From NCBI GenBank assembly GCA_021784205.1, contig JAJXTB010000003.1, positions 27,750 through 91,749 on the forward strand: 64,000 nt of DNA. Reading direction: 5' to 3'. Under the pieces are notes generated by a model that was not told where the DNA came from, searched no databases, and saw nothing but the letters and a program-made list of their open reading frames with translations. The translations under genes and the position numbers were made by a program. This document shows, one piece after another, positions 24,622 to 32,087 of the stretch; positions within the stretch are counted from its first letter, which is position 1, and the number at the start of each line of letters is the position of its first letter. Source of the stretch: Actinomycetes bacterium (GTDB taxonomy: Bacteria > Actinomycetota > Acidimicrobiia > Acidimicrobiales > RAAP-2).

Positions 24622-24637
24622 GAACGGAGAACAGCTG

Positions 24638-25294
24638 ATGAGTGGAACTATGAAACAGTCAAACGGGTACACCTCGACCCCGGAAGAGGATGAGTTCGAA
24701 CTACGCGCGCACATCGGATCAGTGTGGTCCGGCGGGCGGTTGTTCATCGGGATGTACACGTTCCTGCTGGCCTCGCTCGCCTTCGCGTACTTCTATCTGC
24801 GATCGAGCAACAACGGTCTGCTGTGGCGCCCGAATCACGTCACGGCACCGACGGCCTACGGCTGGACGATCTTCTCCCTGACGATCCTCGCCGCTCTGAT
24901 GGCGATCTACGGGCAGTGGCGACTGCGCAAGGGTGGCGTCGTGGACTGGCAGGTGGCGGGCTGGACCGCGCTCTTCGCCGCGGTGCTGGCATTGGTGCTG
25001 CAGATCTGGGAGTTGACGGCGTTGTCCTTTTACCCGGGCTCAAGCGGCTACGCGTCGACGTTCATCGGCTTCGTCGTCATCAACATCGCGACGTTGGTTG
25101 TTGGTGCCTACTGGCTCGAGACCGCCCTCGCTCGCTCGTTGCGCCTGCACCGCGAGATCGGCGGCGATCGACCCGAACTCTCGGCGCACGCGACGGCCCA
25201 GTCGTTCCGGGCCAACGTATCGGCGATGACCTACTTCTGGGGCTTCGTCGGATTGAGTGGCGTCCTGTTCTTCGCCATGTTCTATCTGCTGTAA
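24638..25294 (+). CDS. ctaE: Cytochrome c oxidase subunit III
   Basis: Subunit III is a membrane protein that stabilises the oxidase and supports proton uptake. The 218-residue protein has about five helices. The segments GGRLFIGMYTFLLASLAFAYFYLR, LQIWELTALSF and the C-terminal ANVSAMTYFWGFVGLSGVLFFAMF fit the short five-helix subunit III. The Glu of the family's WE motif is present in IWEL. The ATG at 24638 follows GGAG by 9 bases. It is in one transcription unit with ctaC and ctaD. Confidence 0.9.
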   Translation: MSGTMKQSNGYTSTPEEDEFELRAHIGSVWSGGRLFIGMYTFLLASLAFAYFYLRSSNNGLLWRPNHVTAPTAYGWTIFSLTILAALMAIYGQWRLRKGGVVDWQVAGWTALFAAVLALVLQIWELTALSFYPGSSGYASTFIGFVVINIATLVVGAYWLETALARSLRLHREIGGDRPELSAHATAQSFRANVSAMTYFWGFVGLSGVLFFAMFYLL

Positions 25295-25323
25295 CTCGAG
25301 TTTGACGAGAGGAGGAAGCGATC

Positions 25324-25437
25324 GTGCAGGGAGTTGACATCTACATCGGACCGCAGGTCCAGACGATGGTGGTCCTACTCGGCGTCTTGTTTGGCGTGCT
25401 GATCTGGGGGTTCTTCCAGCGACACCCGTCGGAGTAA
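25324..25437 (+). CDS. 37-residue single-helix membrane protein, putative oxidase small subunit
   Basis: This very short gene fills the space between ctaE and the CtaG-like gene. GAGGAGG, the best ribosome-binding site in the window, lies 8 bases before the GTG. The product has a short N-terminal segment (MQGVDIYIGPQVQT), one hydrophobic helix (MVVLLGVLFGVLIWGFF) and a short tail (QRHPSE). Its size and position resemble the small single-helix subunits found in other heme-copper oxidases, but no specific family is recognised. Confidence 0.7.
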   Translation: MQGVDIYIGPQVQTMVVLLGVLFGVLIWGFFQRHPSE

Positions 25438-25455
25438 CGAAAGGGGGCGCCGAAG

Positions 25456-26229
25456 ATGTTGGGGCACCGAGGATTCCGCGACGTGCTCGCGGTCCTAGGG
25501 GTCGTGTGGTGGTTCATTTGGTTGGTCCCGCCACTCGGGTCGTGGGCCCGCCAGTACGAATACGTCCAGACCCTGCAGTTCGAGTCGTTCGCCTTCGTGG
25601 CGCCGGTGTTGTTCGTGGCGGGGGGGCCGTGGCGCCGCCTCGGCGTGCGGCGCTGGCCGGTCTGGTCGCGCTCGACGCCGTCGAGCGTCGCTGATCCGGA
25701 CGGTTCGCGTGATCCGGTGGCGACCGGTGTCAACCACGGTCGATCGATCGTGGCGGCGGGAATCTTCCTCGCCATCGCCGTGTTGTGGCGCGTGTCGCCC
25801 GTGGTCGACGCCGTCGTTCGGCACCCGTGGCTCACCGTCGTGGAGTTCGTCACGCTCGGCGTCAGCGGTGTGGCGCTCTTTCGTGACTTGATCGAGTCCC
25901 CGCCGCTGACGCCCCGAGCCACTCGTCCATATCGAATTGGCATCTCGGCGGTGGTGATGTGGGTCGTGTGGATCATGGCGTACATGAATGGCATGTCGCG
26001 ATCGTCGTGGTATCACGCCTTCACCCACGTCCCGGGACACGGTCCGTCACTCGCGGCCGACCAGCAGCTGAGTGTCAGTTCCATCTGGCTCGTGTCCGCG
26101 GCGGTCTTCCTGCCCATCATCTTCTGGAACCTGGTGCAGTGGCTGCAGTCCGAAGAAGATCCTGACGCCGAGTTGTATCGGCTGGTGCGCCGCGAGCGGG
26201 CTCGGGGCTTCTTTGGGACGAAGAACTAA
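25456..26229 (+). CDS. CtaG-like membrane protein (diverged paralog)
   Basis: The 257-residue polytopic protein has about six hydrophobic segments. The stretch WYHAFTHVPGHGPSLAADQQLSVSSIW matches the corresponding part of the CtaG protein at 28237 (WYAVYAHVPGVTLSPFADQQIGAAILW), so it is a diverged CtaG relative. CtaG proteins act in copper delivery or assembly of caa3-type oxidases. The N-terminal half is shorter and lacks the HMIEHVV motif of CtaG. It follows the oxidase genes on the same strand, and its stop abuts the stop of the convergent gene. Confidence 0.72.
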   Translation: MLGHRGFRDVLAVLGVVWWFIWLVPPLGSWARQYEYVQTLQFESFAFVAPVLFVAGGPWRRLGVRRWPVWSRSTPSSVADPDGSRDPVATGVNHGRSIVAAGIFLAIAVLWRVSPVVDAVVRHPWLTVVEFVTLGVSGVALFRDLIESPPLTPRATRPYRIGISAVVMWVVWIMAYMNGMSRSSWYHAFTHVPGHGPSLAADQQLSVSSIWLVSAAVFLPIIFWNLVQWLQSEEDPDAELYRLVRRERARGFFGTKN

Positions 26230-26907
26230 CTAGGTTCCAAGCAGCGGGGCGAGTTGGGGAACTTTGACCGGCGTGAGCGTGACCCCAACGAGGTGACTCG
26301 CCTCGGCGACCAACTTGACGATGCGCGCGCGGTCCTGGGCTAGGTAGCGCTGGCGGGTGGTGAGGTCGCGTACCCACTTCTGATTGGTGGGCTGGCGAAC
26401 GGCCATCGCGATATCGTAGATGGCGTCCTTAGCGTCGTTCGTCGTCCACGTGATGACGACGCCGTACATCGCATCGATCTTCTTACCCGCGGCGGTGTCG
26501 ACGGGTTGGATGTTGGTCGCGAGGTCGTAGATCGGGCCAGTGGCCAAGGTGCACGAAGCTTGATCCTGGGTCAAGAGATTGGCCGACATCTGAATGTCTC
26601 CCGACGTGAGTGTCCCCGAGCGAAGCCGGTTGTAGATGAGAAAGCTTTCATGGAGCGCATAGGCGCACGGCGCGATGTCGGTGTTGATGAGCGCGATCGT
26701 CCCGTTTTGCTGGGCCGCGTCCTCACTCTTGGTCACCGTATGGGGCAAATCTGAGACGACCGATACCGCGATGGCGACGACGATCACTATCGCGATCAGG
26801 AACCACGGGCGTCGGTACCAGACCGCCTTGCTCGCGATCAACGACGACGCCGGCATCGACGCGGGGTCGTACGAACTCGCTCGGACCTCGCTCTCGGGGG
26901 TACTCAC
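26230..26907 (-). CDS. Single-pass membrane protein of unknown function
   Basis: The 225-residue protein has a cytoplasmic N-terminus of about 33 residues, one strong hydrophobic helix (WFLIAIVIVVAIAVSVV) and an extracytoplasmic domain of about 170 residues. That domain has two cysteines (DIAPCAY, QASCTL) that could form a disulfide. No family is recognised. The GTG start overlaps the stop of the SCO gene, so the two are co-transcribed and may work together in oxidase assembly. That link is by position only. Confidence 0.65.
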   Translation of the reverse strand: MSTPESEVRASSYDPASMPASSLIASKAVWYRRPWFLIAIVIVVAIAVSVVSDLPHTVTKSEDAAQQNGTIALINTDIAPCAYALHESFLIYNRLRSGTLTSGDIQMSANLLTQDQASCTLATGPIYDLATNIQPVDTAAGKKIDAMYGVVITWTTNDAKDAIYDIAMAVRQPTNQKWVRDLTTRQRYLAQDRARIVKLVAEASHLVGVTLTPVKVPQLAPLLGT

Positions 26908-27728
26908 GGCAACAGACTATCGGCGACTTCTGCGACGCCCGCGGCGAAGGCGCGCCGTGAAGCGGCATCGAGTGAGAACACCCCCTTTCGACTCTCATTG
27001 GCAAACGGCGTCGCCAACGCGTGGAGTCGCCCGTCGGCCGTAATGAAGTACAGCAGGTCGTTGTGGAGGCTCGGGGTCGGCGCGGGACCCACGCGAACCT
27101 CGACGCCGTAGTGCGTCCAGACGGCGTCCAGCTCGGCGAGGGTTCCAGTCAGGAACACGACAGTCGGTTGACCGATCAACCCGGGTCGCACGAGCGCCGC
27201 GGGTAGGGCGACGACCGCGGCGTGGGTCGGATCGGTATTGACAATCGCCACGTCGACGCGCCCGGCGTTGGTGCCGAGGAGCGAGATCGTGGAGCGCAGT
27301 TCGGCGCCAAGGACCGGGCAGATGTCGTTGCACGTCTGGTTGTAGAAGGCGAGGATCACGACTCGACCCCGTTGGGCCGCGAGCCGCCAGGTGGCGCCGC
27401 GTTGGTCCGTCAAGGTGATCGGGGGTGCGGGACGGCTCGGGAGCAGCTCAAGGCCGAGTATCGAGTGGGTCGTGCTCGGCAGGGAGGATGGCGTCGTCGT
27501 GGCGGGAGGACTCGCGATGGGTGTCTGGCCCGGCGTGCCGACAACGCGCTCGAGCACGACGCCGCCCAGGCCCAGCACAACGAAGACCACGGCGACCAAG
27601 AGAAAGAACTTCGGCGGTATCGGGGTTCGGCCCGCGTGAAAGGCCGCGCTTCGTTCATCGGAAGAAATGATCGGCGCCGAAGTCACGGAGTCGTGGTCAT
27701 CGGGGGCGTCGTGGGGGGCGCTGGTCAT
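26904..27728 (-). CDS. SCO1/SenC-type copper chaperone
   Basis: The 274-residue protein has a disordered cytoplasmic N-terminus, one anchor helix at about residues 41-61, a Pro/Thr-rich linker, and an SCO thioredoxin-fold domain. The copper ligands are Cys133 and Cys137 (NQTCNDICPV) and His222 (SLHNDLLYF). It should insert copper into the CuA site of CtaC. This is the second SCO domain in the island, the other being fused to a membrane domain at 18799. The ATG at 27728 follows TAGAGT by eight bases; longer upstream frames are not conserved. Confidence 0.88.
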   Translation of the reverse strand: MTSAPHDAPDDHDSVTSAPIISSDERSAAFHAGRTPIPPKFFLLVAVVFVVLGLGGVVLERVVGTPGQTPIASPPATTTPSSLPSTTHSILGLELLPSRPAPPITLTDQRGATWRLAAQRGRVVILAFYNQTCNDICPVLGAELRSTISLLGTNAGRVDVAIVNTDPTHAAVVALPAALVRPGLIGQPTVVFLTGTLAELDAVWTHYGVEVRVGPAPTPSLHNDLLYFITADGRLHALATPFANESRKGVFSLDAASRRAFAAGVAEVADSLLP

Positions 27729-27736
27729 CGTCTCGC

Positions 27737-27742
27737 ACTCTA
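27737..27742 (-). promoter_or_regulatory. -10 element for the SCO gene
   Basis: TAGAGT on the minus strand is followed by eight bases and the ATG at 27728. Confidence 0.4.
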
Positions 27743-27787
27743 CCCAAGCCGAAAGTTTTCTCAGCGTCGTGCGACGACCGCCAGGGA

Positions 27788-27793
27788 TACAGT
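27788..27793 (+). promoter_or_regulatory. -10 element for the 141-aa membrane protein, leaderless type
   Basis: TACAGT is followed by six bases and the ATG at 27800. It is divergent from the SCO promoter, so both fit within a 71-base intergenic space. Confidence 0.45.
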
Positions 27794-27799
27794 CAAGTA

Positions 27800-28225
27800 A
27801 TGAGTGGTGCGAAGGGTCAGGACGCGCCCGGACAGCCGCCGCGCCGGCTTCGCGGGGCCGAGGCGTGGCGCACCCATGCGGTGTTGGTACTCGGACTTGC
27901 GCTGTGTTCACTGGCGTTCTGGTTCGAGTTGGGACGGGCCGAAAGGGGCAATACCCTGAGTTGGGCCTACGTGTTCGAGTGGCCACTGCTGGGAATCTTC
28001 GCCGTCTACATGTGGTGGAAGGTGCTGCATGGCGACGCCACGCCGAAGCGGCGCCGCAAGACCGAGCCCGGCCTCGCGCCAGAGTACGACGGGATGCTGC
28101 GGGCCTGGCAGGCTCACCAGGCCGAGGTCGCCGACGCCGAGCGGGCCGACGCCGAGCAAAGCGATAGCGGGGCGGCATTTCGAGGCGAACGCCTTGGCGA
28201 CCAGACACCCACCGAAACGCCGTAA
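27800..28225 (+). CDS. Small membrane protein with LSWAYVFEWP motif (second copy)
   Basis: The 141-residue protein is a paralog of the gene at 20526. It has two hydrophobic helices, the second carrying RGNTLSWAYVFEWPLLGIFAVYMWWKVLH. A charged, alanine-rich C-terminal tail with ADAERADAEQ is likely disordered or coiled. It precedes ctaG by 11 bases and is probably co-transcribed with it. The motif is shared across both copies, while the ends differ. Function is unknown; a role in oxidase assembly is inferred from position. Confidence 0.72.
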   Translation: MSGAKGQDAPGQPPRRLRGAEAWRTHAVLVLGLALCSLAFWFELGRAERGNTLSWAYVFEWPLLGIFAVYMWWKVLHGDATPKRRRKTEPGLAPEYDGMLRAWQAHQAEVADAERADAEQSDSGAAFRGERLGDQTPTETP

Positions 28226-28236
28226 CGGATGGCGCC

Positions 28237-29154
28237 GTGAACTACCTCGTGCACCACTGGACGTTCGATCCCATGATCGTCGTACTTGCAGCCACCGCGT
28301 TCGCCCACGAAGTCGGGCTGCGCCGAATGGCGAGCCACTCGACGCCCGCCAATCGACGGCGCCGCCGGAACCGGTCGTACCGGTTCTACGCGGGTCTTGC
28401 GCTCCTGGTGATCGCCATCGCGTCGCCACTGGACTACTGGGCGGCTCAGTACTTCTTCGTGCACATGATCGAACACGTCGTGATCGCGTTCTTCGTTCCG
28501 ATGCTGATCGTCGCGGGTGCTCCGTGGATCCCCCTGCTCTTCGTGCTGCCCGTCGGAGCGCGACGACGCGTTGGACGGTTTCTGTTCCTGCGCCGGTCCA
28601 CGGGTTGGCTGCGGGCTGTCGGGCGATTCGCGCGCAACCCGTGGTTCGCACTGTTCTTGATGAACGGGGTGATGTTCGCGTGGCACGTGCCGGCCCTCTT
28701 TGACCTCAGCGAGCGAAACGGCCTCGTGCACGTCTGGCTGATGCACGGGAGCTTCGTCGTAGCGGGCACCTTGTTCTGGCTCCAGATCTACCCCTCGGCG
28801 CCGATGAAGCCGGCGAAGGGGACCGTGTGGAAGATCGGCGCCGTGCTGCTCACCAACGGGCTCATGACAGTGCTCGCGATCTCCATGAGCATCCTGACGA
28901 CGGTCAGCTGGTACGCGGTCTACGCCCACGTGCCTGGCGTAACGTTGTCGCCATTCGCCGACCAGCAGATCGGCGCGGCGATCCTCTGGATCTGCGGCGA
29001 CTTCTGGGCGCTGCCGACCCTGGCGATCGTCATCCGCCGGGCGATCGAGACCGAAGGTTCGATGGGCAGCGTGCTCGACCGCTTGACGGGGCGCGCTTCG
29101 ACGCTGGATCTGACGATCTCGACACCGACCGCGCCCGCGGACGGTTCTCGGTAG
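28237..29154 (+). CDS. ctaG: Cytochrome c oxidase assembly factor CtaG
   Basis: CtaG (caa3_CtaG family) is needed for assembly of the active caa3 oxidase in Bacillus. The 305-residue protein has about seven helices. Family-typical motifs include FFVHMIEHVVIAFFVPMLIVAGAP near residue 73, FAWHVPALFDL, VHVWLMHGSFVVAGTLFW and DQQIGAAILWICGDFW. The conserved histidines are candidates for metal binding. The start is GTG. It ends the respiratory island; the pyr operon promoter begins 15 bases after its stop. Confidence 0.92.
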   Translation: MNYLVHHWTFDPMIVVLAATAFAHEVGLRRMASHSTPANRRRRRNRSYRFYAGLALLVIAIASPLDYWAAQYFFVHMIEHVVIAFFVPMLIVAGAPWIPLLFVLPVGARRRVGRFLFLRRSTGWLRAVGRFARNPWFALFLMNGVMFAWHVPALFDLSERNGLVHVWLMHGSFVVAGTLFWLQIYPSAPMKPAKGTVWKIGAVLLTNGLMTVLAISMSILTTVSWYAVYAHVPGVTLSPFADQQIGAAILWICGDFWALPTLAIVIRRAIETEGSMGSVLDRLTGRASTLDLTISTPTAPADGSR

Positions 29155-29169
29155 CCGGTCGTCGTCTGT

Positions 29170-29175
29170 TAACCT
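29170..29175 (+). promoter_or_regulatory. -10 element for the pyr operon
   Basis: TAACCT lies just after ctaG. Initiation about seven bases downstream would make the transcript begin at the base of the PyrR-binding hairpin. Confidence 0.4.
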
Positions 29176-29183
29176 TGGTCCAT

Positions 29184-29218
29184 CGTCGTGAAGCGGGTCC
29201 CGTGAGGCTCGTACGACG
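29184..29218 (+). promoter_or_regulatory. PyrR-binding RNA hairpin in the pyr leader
   Basis: The sequence GGTCCCGTGAGGCT (29196-29209) matches the PyrR-binding loop consensus ARUCCNGNGAGGYU at 13 of 14 positions. It is enclosed by CGTCGT (29184-29189) and ACGACG (29213-29218), which pair perfectly. The Shine-Dalgarno GGGAGG of pyrR begins at the last base of the stem. PyrR bound to UMP would stabilise the hairpin and block ribosome access, a translational mode of control known in mycobacteria. No terminator hairpin is seen. Confidence 0.82.
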
Positions 29219-29227
29219 GGAGGAACT

Positions 29228-29794
29228 GTGACCACGAGACCGGGCACGCCGAACGTGCCGAATAGTCAGTTTGAGCCCCGTTCACAGTTGCTCTCGCGAG
29301 ACGAAGTCGACCGAGCGATGCGGCGCATGGCCCACGAGGTCATCGAGCGAAACGCCGACGAGTCCGAGATCGTCGTGCTCGGCCTCCAGGTCGGTGGCGT
29401 GGTGCTCGCCGAGCGACTCGCCGCGGACATCGCGGCCATCGGCGCGCTAGCGGTCCAGGTCGGACGGCTCGACGTCGCGTACTTTCGCGACGACCACGAC
29501 CGGAGGCCGCTGCTCGGCGCGACCGCAACGACAATCCCGGTCGACCTGACCGACCGGACCGTCCTGCTGGTCGACGACGTGCTCTACACCGGCCGAACGA
29601 TCCGCGCGGCGCTGAATGCCCTGGCCGAATGGGGCCGCCCCCGCGCCATACAGCTCGCAGTGCTCGTCGATCGGGGCCATCGGGAGTTGCCGATTCGCGC
29701 CGACTTCGTGGGCAAGAACCTGCCCACCGCGCAGCACGAGGCGATCGTGGCGACGGTGGACGGGGTCTGGATCGGTGAGGAGGCGGGCTCGTGA
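29228..29794 (+). CDS. pyrR: Pyrimidine operon regulator / uracil phosphoribosyltransferase PyrR
   Basis: PyrR binds the pyr mRNA leader when UMP is high and may also have UPRTase activity. The 188-residue protein has the PRPP-binding motif VLLVDDVLYTGRTIRAA and the family segments VVLGLQVGGVVLAERLA, LDVAYFRDD and AVLVDRGHRELPI. The GTG start is preceded by GGGAGG 4 bases upstream. Its gene leads the operon and is itself under the hairpin at 29184-29218. The stop overlaps pyrB by GTGA. Confidence 0.96.
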   Translation: MTTRPGTPNVPNSQFEPRSQLLSRDEVDRAMRRMAHEVIERNADESEIVVLGLQVGGVVLAERLAADIAAIGALAVQVGRLDVAYFRDDHDRRPLLGATATTIPVDLTDRTVLLVDDVLYTGRTIRAALNALAEWGRPRAIQLAVLVDRGHRELPIRADFVGKNLPTAQHEAIVATVDGVWIGEEAGS

Positions 29795-30774
29795 TCGAGA
29801 GCATTCGGGGTCAGAGCTTGTTGTCGCTCAACGGTGTCAGTCGCGGCGCGCTGGTCGAAGTGCTCGACACGGCGGAATCCTTCGTCGAGGTTCACCAGCG
29901 AACGATCAAGAAGGTGCCCGCACTGAAGGGCCGAGTCGTCGCATCGCTCTTCTTCGAGGAGTCGACGCGGACACGGCTGAGTTTCGAGACGGCGGCCAAG
30001 CGGTTGAGCGCTGACGTGCTCTCGCTCGCGGTCGCCTCGAGCAGCGTGAAGAAGGGCGAGTCGCTACGAGACACGATCGCCACTATCGACGCACTCGGAC
30101 TCGACGCGGTGGTGCTGCGCCATCGATCGAGCGGTGCCGCCGAACAGGTGAGTCGCTACGTGCCCCACGTGCGCGTGATCAACGCGGGCGATGGACTGCA
30201 CCAGCACCCGACCCAGGGCCTCTTGGACGCGTTCACCGTGCGCCAGGTGCTCGCCGAACGCCGTGGCCTGTCGGGCGCCGAGACTGGCGCGACGCTGTTC
30301 GACGGGTTGCGCGTCTTGATAGTGGGCGACATCGTGCACAGTCGAGTGGCGCGCAGCGACGTCGACGCCTACGTGGCCCTCGGCGCACAGGTCCGGGTCG
30401 CGGCGCCGGGGACGCTGCTGCCCGTCGATATCGAAACCTGGCCCGTCGAGGTCGTGGGGGACTTCGACGAGGCGCTGGAATGGGCCGACGTCATCGGGCT
30501 GCTACGGCTCCAGAACGAGCGCGGGACCGGTCTGTTCGTGCCGAGTCTGCGCGAGTTCACCGCGACCTTCGGCCTCACGGCTGCGAGGGCTCGGCGACTG
30601 CGACCCGAGACGCTCATCATGCACCCGGGTCCGATCAACCGCGGCGTCGAACTCGATTCGATCGTCGCGGATCTTCCCGCTGCGATCATCGAACGCCAGG
30701 TCAGCAACGGCGTACCAATTCGGATGGCGGTGCTGTACCTCACCGTGGCCGGAGCGAACCGGGAGGTGGCCTGA
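29791..30774 (+). CDS. pyrB: Aspartate carbamoyltransferase catalytic subunit
   Basis: PyrB joins carbamoyl phosphate and aspartate in de novo pyrimidine synthesis. The 327-residue protein has the carbamoyl-phosphate loop FFEESTRTRLSFE (Ser58 to Arg62), the flexible SSVKKGESLRDT loop, HQHPTQGLLD and the C-terminal MHPGPINRGVE. The length matches the catalytic chain; no pyrI is present. GTG overlaps the pyrR stop, and the stop overlaps pyrC by TGATG. Confidence 0.97.
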   Translation: MIESIRGQSLLSLNGVSRGALVEVLDTAESFVEVHQRTIKKVPALKGRVVASLFFEESTRTRLSFETAAKRLSADVLSLAVASSSVKKGESLRDTIATIDALGLDAVVLRHRSSGAAEQVSRYVPHVRVINAGDGLHQHPTQGLLDAFTVRQVLAERRGLSGAETGATLFDGLRVLIVGDIVHSRVARSDVDAYVALGAQVRVAAPGTLLPVDIETWPVEVVGDFDEALEWADVIGLLRLQNERGTGLFVPSLREFTATFGLTAARARRLRPETLIMHPGPINRGVELDSIVADLPAAIIERQVSNGVPIRMAVLYLTVAGANREVA

Positions 30775-32087
30775 TGGCGTCGGTAGTCGTGCGAAACGGG
30801 ACGGTCGTCGGTCCGCGGTCGGTGGCCGTAGCCGACGTGCTCGTGGTCGACGGCGTGATCGCCGCGGTCGGGGAGCACCTCGAGGCACCGCGCGATAGCC
30901 GCGAGATTGACGCGACGGGCTGTTGGGTCGGGCCAGGCCTCGTGGACCTGCACACGCACCTGCGCGAACCGGGACGCGAGTCGGCCGAGACCATCGAGAG
31001 TGGCTCGCGGGCGGCCGCGGTCGGTGGCTTCACCGCCGTGATCGCCATGCCCAACACCGAGCCAGCCATCGATAACGTCGCGCTAGCGACCTACGTCTTG
31101 GACCAAGGTTCGCGAGCGCTCGTCGACGTCGCCGTCGCCGGCGCCATCACGCACGGGCGACTCGGCGAGCGACTCGCGCCCATGGGCGAACTGGCGGCAC
31201 TCGGCGTACGGCTCTTCACCGACGACGGAACCGGCGTGCAGGACGCGGCCGTCATGCGCCGCGCGCTGTGCTACGCGCGTCCGCTCGGCGTGCGCCTCGC
31301 CCAGCACTGCGAGGATGGGCACCTCGCGGGCGAGGGATCGATGAACGAAGGTGCGCTCAGCAGCCGACTCGGCCTCATCGGACGACCCGCGGCCGCCGAG
31401 GAGATCATGGTCGCGCGCGACATCGAGCTGGTTCGGCTGACTGACTCGCCAATGCACTTCTTGCACCTGTCGACCGCGCGGTCCCTCGCCATGGTTGGTG
31501 CCGCACGCGACGAGGGACTACCGATCACCGCCGAGGTCGCACCACACCACTTCACGCTCGACGAGTCCGCGTGCGCCAACTATGACGCGCACTTCAAGGT
31601 CAACCCACCCCTTCGCTCGAGCACCGACGCGGCCGCGGTGCGCGCGTCACTGACCAACGGACTCGCGGACGCGGTCGCGACCGATCACGCGCCGCACACG
31701 GCGGAGTTGAAGGACCTGCCCTTTGACGAGGCACCAGCTGGAATGCTCGGCCTCGAGCACGCGGCGTCGCTGACCCTCGAGGCACTCGGCGCCTCCCAGG
31801 CCGACCCGATTCGATTCTTCGCGCTGCTGAGCCGCAACCCGGCGCGCATCGCGCAGCTGCGCCGCGAGGACGCCCCCGTTCGCCACAGTGCGCACGGTGG
31901 TTCAGTGGTCGCCGGCGAGGACGCGAACCTCGTCGTCTTTGACCCGGCTGAACGGTGGGCAGTGCGCGCAGAACGCCTGCAGAGCCTCGCCGCCAATACG
32001 CCCTACCACGGTCGTGAGCTGGTGGGACGGGTGCGCTGGACGATCGTGCGGGGCTCGGTCGTGGTCGCCGACGGAGCGCTCGCGTGA
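30774..32087 (+). CDS. pyrC: Dihydroorotase
   Basis: PyrC closes carbamoyl aspartate to dihydroorotate. The 437-residue type I (amidohydrolase) enzyme has the zinc-binding pair His60 and His62 in LVDLHTHLREPG, later His residues in LAQHCED and MHFLHLS, and the catalytic Asp in VATDHAPHT. The ATG overlaps the pyrB stop and the C-terminus overlaps the carA start by GTGA. Confidence 0.96.
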   Translation: MASVVVRNGTVVGPRSVAVADVLVVDGVIAAVGEHLEAPRDSREIDATGCWVGPGLVDLHTHLREPGRESAETIESGSRAAAVGGFTAVIAMPNTEPAIDNVALATYVLDQGSRALVDVAVAGAITHGRLGERLAPMGELAALGVRLFTDDGTGVQDAAVMRRALCYARPLGVRLAQHCEDGHLAGEGSMNEGALSSRLGLIGRPAAAEEIMVARDIELVRLTDSPMHFLHLSTARSLAMVGAARDEGLPITAEVAPHHFTLDESACANYDAHFKVNPPLRSSTDAAAVRASLTNGLADAVATDHAPHTAELKDLPFDEAPAGMLGLEHAASLTLEALGASQADPIRFFALLSRNPARIAQLRREDAPVRHSAHGGSVVAGEDANLVVFDPAERWAVRAERLQSLAANTPYHGRELVGRVRWTIVRGSVVVADGALA

